Positions 6,791 to 7,662 of a DNA stretch of 7,662 bases are shown piece after piece. The translations under genes were made by a program, and so were the position numbers. The DNA comes from Syntrophaceae bacterium UBA4059 (GTDB lineage: Bacteria > Desulfobacterota > Syntrophia > Syntrophales > Smithellaceae). Where the stretch lies: the NCBI GenBank assembly GCA_002382045.1, contig DFZJ01000147.1, positions 2,366-10,027 of the forward strand, written 5' to 3'. Every line of letters begins with the position of its first letter. Positions within the stretch are counted from its first letter, which is position 1. The notes under the pieces are model-generated. The model saw nothing but the letters and a program-made list of their open reading frames with translations. It did no database searches and had not been told where the DNA came from.

Positions 6791-7662
6791 AATTACAGAA
6801 ATGAAATGTTGCACGATTCGTCGCTGTATATGTTCCGTGATCCTGTGGGAGCTTTGCCCACCGGCGCCCCTGTGACCCTCCGTATCCGGACGAGTCTGGA
6901 GAATGTGGACAGTGTGTATCTATGCCTGTTCAGCGAGGGATTCCGCGAGGACCATCTCATGCAGCGGTCAGGCGAATATTGGCAAATTGACATCGCAGCG
7001 CCGTCGGTTCCCGATGTGTACTGGTATTATTTTACGGTCAATCTCGGCGGTAAGCTTTGTTATTACGGCGCCGGGGGAAGACGCACCGGCGGCATCGGTT
7101 GTGTCTATACCGATCCCCCCCCCGCGTATCAACTGACGGTTTACGATGCCGGTTTTGCGGTCCCTCCGTGGTTCCAGAAAAGCGTGATGTATCAAATCTT
7201 TCCCGATCGTTTCCGGCGCAGTGATGATCAGACGGCGCAGAAAGGCATGGCCTGTCACCGTTCCAAAGGCCGCCGTGTCTTTTATCATGAAAAGTGGGAC
7301 GAAAAGCCGCTTTTCACCCCGCTGACCGGTGAAGCGGCCTATGAACCGTGTGATTACTTCGGCGGCACGCTCAAGGGCATCGAGGCATCTCTTGCGTATC
7401 TGCAAAGCCTTGGCGTGAACGTGGTGTATTTAAATCCGATCTTTGAGGCGGCGTCCAACCATCGTTACAACACCGCCGATTACTTCAGCATCGATCCGGT
7501 GCTGGGCTCAGAGGCGGATTTTGAATCATTGTGCCGAAAGGCGGATGATCTGGACATCCGTATTATCCTGGACGGCGTGTTTTCACACACCGGCTCCGAC
7601 AGCATTTATTTTAACCGGGATGGCGCTTATGAAAGCCCGGGCGCCGCCAACAGTCCGGATTC
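6788..7662 (+). CDS. GH13 alpha-amylase / neopullulanase-like glycosidase, 5' part
   Basis: The frame is open from ATG 6788 through the window end (about 291 residues), so the C-terminal part, including the catalytic nucleophile and acid/base region, is missing. An N-terminal beta-sandwich-like region (about residues 9-115: HDSSLYMFRDPVGALPTGAPVTLRIRT in outline) is followed by a GH13 barrel starting at SVMYQIFPDRF (132-142). Further motifs are DYFGGTLKGI (189-198), the first-strand block NPIFEAASNHRYNTADYF (216-233), and conserved region I, DGVFSHTG (262-269; Asp262 codon 7571-7573). This architecture resembles GH13_20/GH13_39 enzymes (neopullulanase, cyclomaltodextrinase, amylopullulanase). 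Those enzymes hydrolyse alpha-1,4 and often alpha-1,6 bonds in dextrins. The start MNYRNEMLHDSSLYMF shows no signal peptide, so a cytoplasmic role on glycogen-derived dextrins is inferred, matching its place directly after glgP. The exact subfamily and specificity are not settled. A run of nine C (7115-7123) encodes part of DPPPAY without disturbing the frame. Confidence 0.88.
   Translation, partial: MNYRNEMLHDSSLYMFRDPVGALPTGAPVTLRIRTSLENVDSVYLCLFSEGFREDHLMQRSGEYWQIDIAAPSVPDVYWYYFTVNLGGKLCYYGAGGRRTGGIGCVYTDPPPAYQLTVYDAGFAVPPWFQKSVMYQIFPDRFRRSDDQTAQKGMACHRSKGRRVFYHEKWDEKPLFTPLTGEAAYEPCDYFGGTLKGIEASLAYLQSLGVNVVYLNPIFEAASNHRYNTADYFSIDPVLGSEADFESLCRKADDLDIRIILDGVFSHTGSDSIYFNRDGAYESPGAANSPD
7115..7123 (+). 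repeat. homopolymer of nine C within the amylase gene
   Basis: Nine consecutive C bases encode the end of an Asp-Pro-Pro-Pro stretch (residues about 109-112 of the amylase). The reading frame is consistent on both sides, continuing into the family-like PPAYQLTVYD linker before the catalytic barrel, so the length as given is in frame. Tracts of this length are prone to replication slippage and to sequencing error. Confidence 0.9.

Overview
The window is a compact, single-strand block of storage-polysaccharide (glycogen / alpha-glucan) genes. All five coding regions lie on the + strand with almost no space between them: the 3' part of a 4-alpha-glucanotransferase (malQ, 1-777), a glycogen branching enzyme (glgB, 837-2735), a glycogen synthase (glgA, 2737-4218), a glycogen/maltodextrin phosphorylase (glgP, 4323-6758), and the 5' part of a GH13 alpha-amylase/neopullulanase-like enzyme (6788 to the window end). 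No gene on the - strand is credible. I see no RNA gene, mobile element, CRISPR array or phage remnant.

The organism is most likely a bacterium of the Clostridia (Bacillota). This is inferred from remembered family resemblance, not from a search. The GlgA and MalQ sequences have wording typical of clostridial homologues (GCPPDYFSETGQLWGNPLYDW in part, EYVGVECY, YFIDNEHYFG). The partial amylase carries the HDSS...FRDPVGA-P-G start common in cytoplasmic clostridial GH13 enzymes. Base composition looks balanced to slightly GC-rich, so it is not a low-GC Clostridium.

The genes form one pathway. GlgA extends alpha-1,4 chains from ADP-glucose and GlgB adds alpha-1,6 branches. GlgP releases glucose-1-phosphate from chain ends by phosphorolysis. 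The GH13 enzyme probably hydrolyses or debranches the limit dextrin, and MalQ recycles short maltodextrins into longer chains that GlgP can use. The ADP-glucose supplier (GlgC, often with GlgD in Bacillota) is not in the window, and neither is a GlgX-type debranching enzyme; either could lie outside it.

Non-coding DNA is limited to 59 bp (malQ-glgB), 1 bp (glgB-glgA), 104 bp (glgA-glgP) and 29 bp (glgP-amylase). The 104-bp gap is the only one with room for a promoter, and it contains a perfect TTGACA hexamer. I found no convincing intrinsic terminator. Overall this is an ordinary, apparently intact glycogen operon. I did not find an undescribed system; the findings concern operon layout, start sites and a 9-C tract.
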